Source: Tretioscincus oriximinensis
Taxonomy: Eukaryota; Chordata; Lepidosauria; Squamata; Gymnophthalmidae
NCBI GenBank assembly: GCA_022410635.1
Contig: JAJVDF010000191.1
Location: forward strand, 151,990 to 215,989
Direction: 5' to 3'
DNA: 64,000 bases
Positions 63,841 to 64,000 of the stretch are shown piece after piece (the stretch's first letter is position 1; each line of letters starts with the position of its first letter). The notes under the pieces were generated by a model, which saw only the letters and a program-made list of their open reading frames with translations, had not been told where the DNA came from and searched no databases. The position numbers and the translations under genes were made by a program.

Positions 63841-64000
63841 CACTTCTTCTACTAAATCCCACAGCAGGAAATGTTCACAACTGGATTAAACCGAAGATGC
63901 TGTGTTTTCGCGAGCGTGTAAAAAGCAAAACAACGCTGTTTTATTTTTAAGTATTACTCAAAGGAGATCAAAACTGTAATTGACAGGGCGTCGCTCCCCC

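Overview
This window looks like intronic and exonic DNA of a squamate reptile (lizard or snake), taken from a draft assembly: there are two N-gaps (11619-11738 and 37028-37167) and scattered single Ns. The evidence for a squamate is the very dense tRNA-headed SINEs with Bov-B-like tails, CR1/L2-type LINE ends, and long tetranucleotide microsatellites. I could not identify the species.

The backbone is one large vertebrate gene on the minus strand, TNRC18 (trinucleotide repeat-containing 18, a nuclear chromatin protein with a C-terminal BAH domain). I resolved 18 coding exons between 54633 and 1122, about 4.5 kb or some 1515 codons of the middle of the protein. All exons have usable splice sites, and all reading phases join without a break. 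The N-terminal exons must lie beyond 64000. The remaining C-terminal exons, including BAH, must lie to the left of 1122. Exons 16-18 encode a Tudor-like segment. Exon 12 (22486-22659) is not predicted by what I remember of the mammalian protein. An expected AT-hook exon between exons 8 and 9 was not found.

The most unusual object is at 9153-10171, in the intron between exons 15 and 16. It is a 1019-bp, GC-rich segment bounded by Tigger/pogo-type terminal inverted repeats and TA duplications. It contains the start codon, first coding exon and splice donor of a DNAJC5-like (cysteine string protein) J-domain gene. It looks like a Pack-type DNA transposon that captured a CpG-island promoter and first exon. 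It lies in the same orientation as TNRC18.

A second gene fragment may lie at 61575-61747 on the minus strand: a short, membrane-protein-like terminal exon with a stop codon and a good poly(A) site about 690 nt downstream. I could not identify it.

The rest is introns filled with repeats: two tRNA-SINE families, three kinds of CR1/L2-like LINE 3' ends, another LINE with a zinc-knuckle C-terminus, several MITEs (TA-flanked palindromic, Tigger-like, hAT), a reptilian interspersed repeat that forms a long snapback at 17508-17762, a composite repeat combining a CCAAT-containing minisatellite with a GGAA tract, and large simple repeats near 24.7 kb and 63 kb. Nested insertions (SINE in LINE, hAT in LINE) are common. 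In mammals TNRC18 has been reported to help silence endogenous retroelements, so this repeat load in its introns is a notable setting, but no functional link is visible here.
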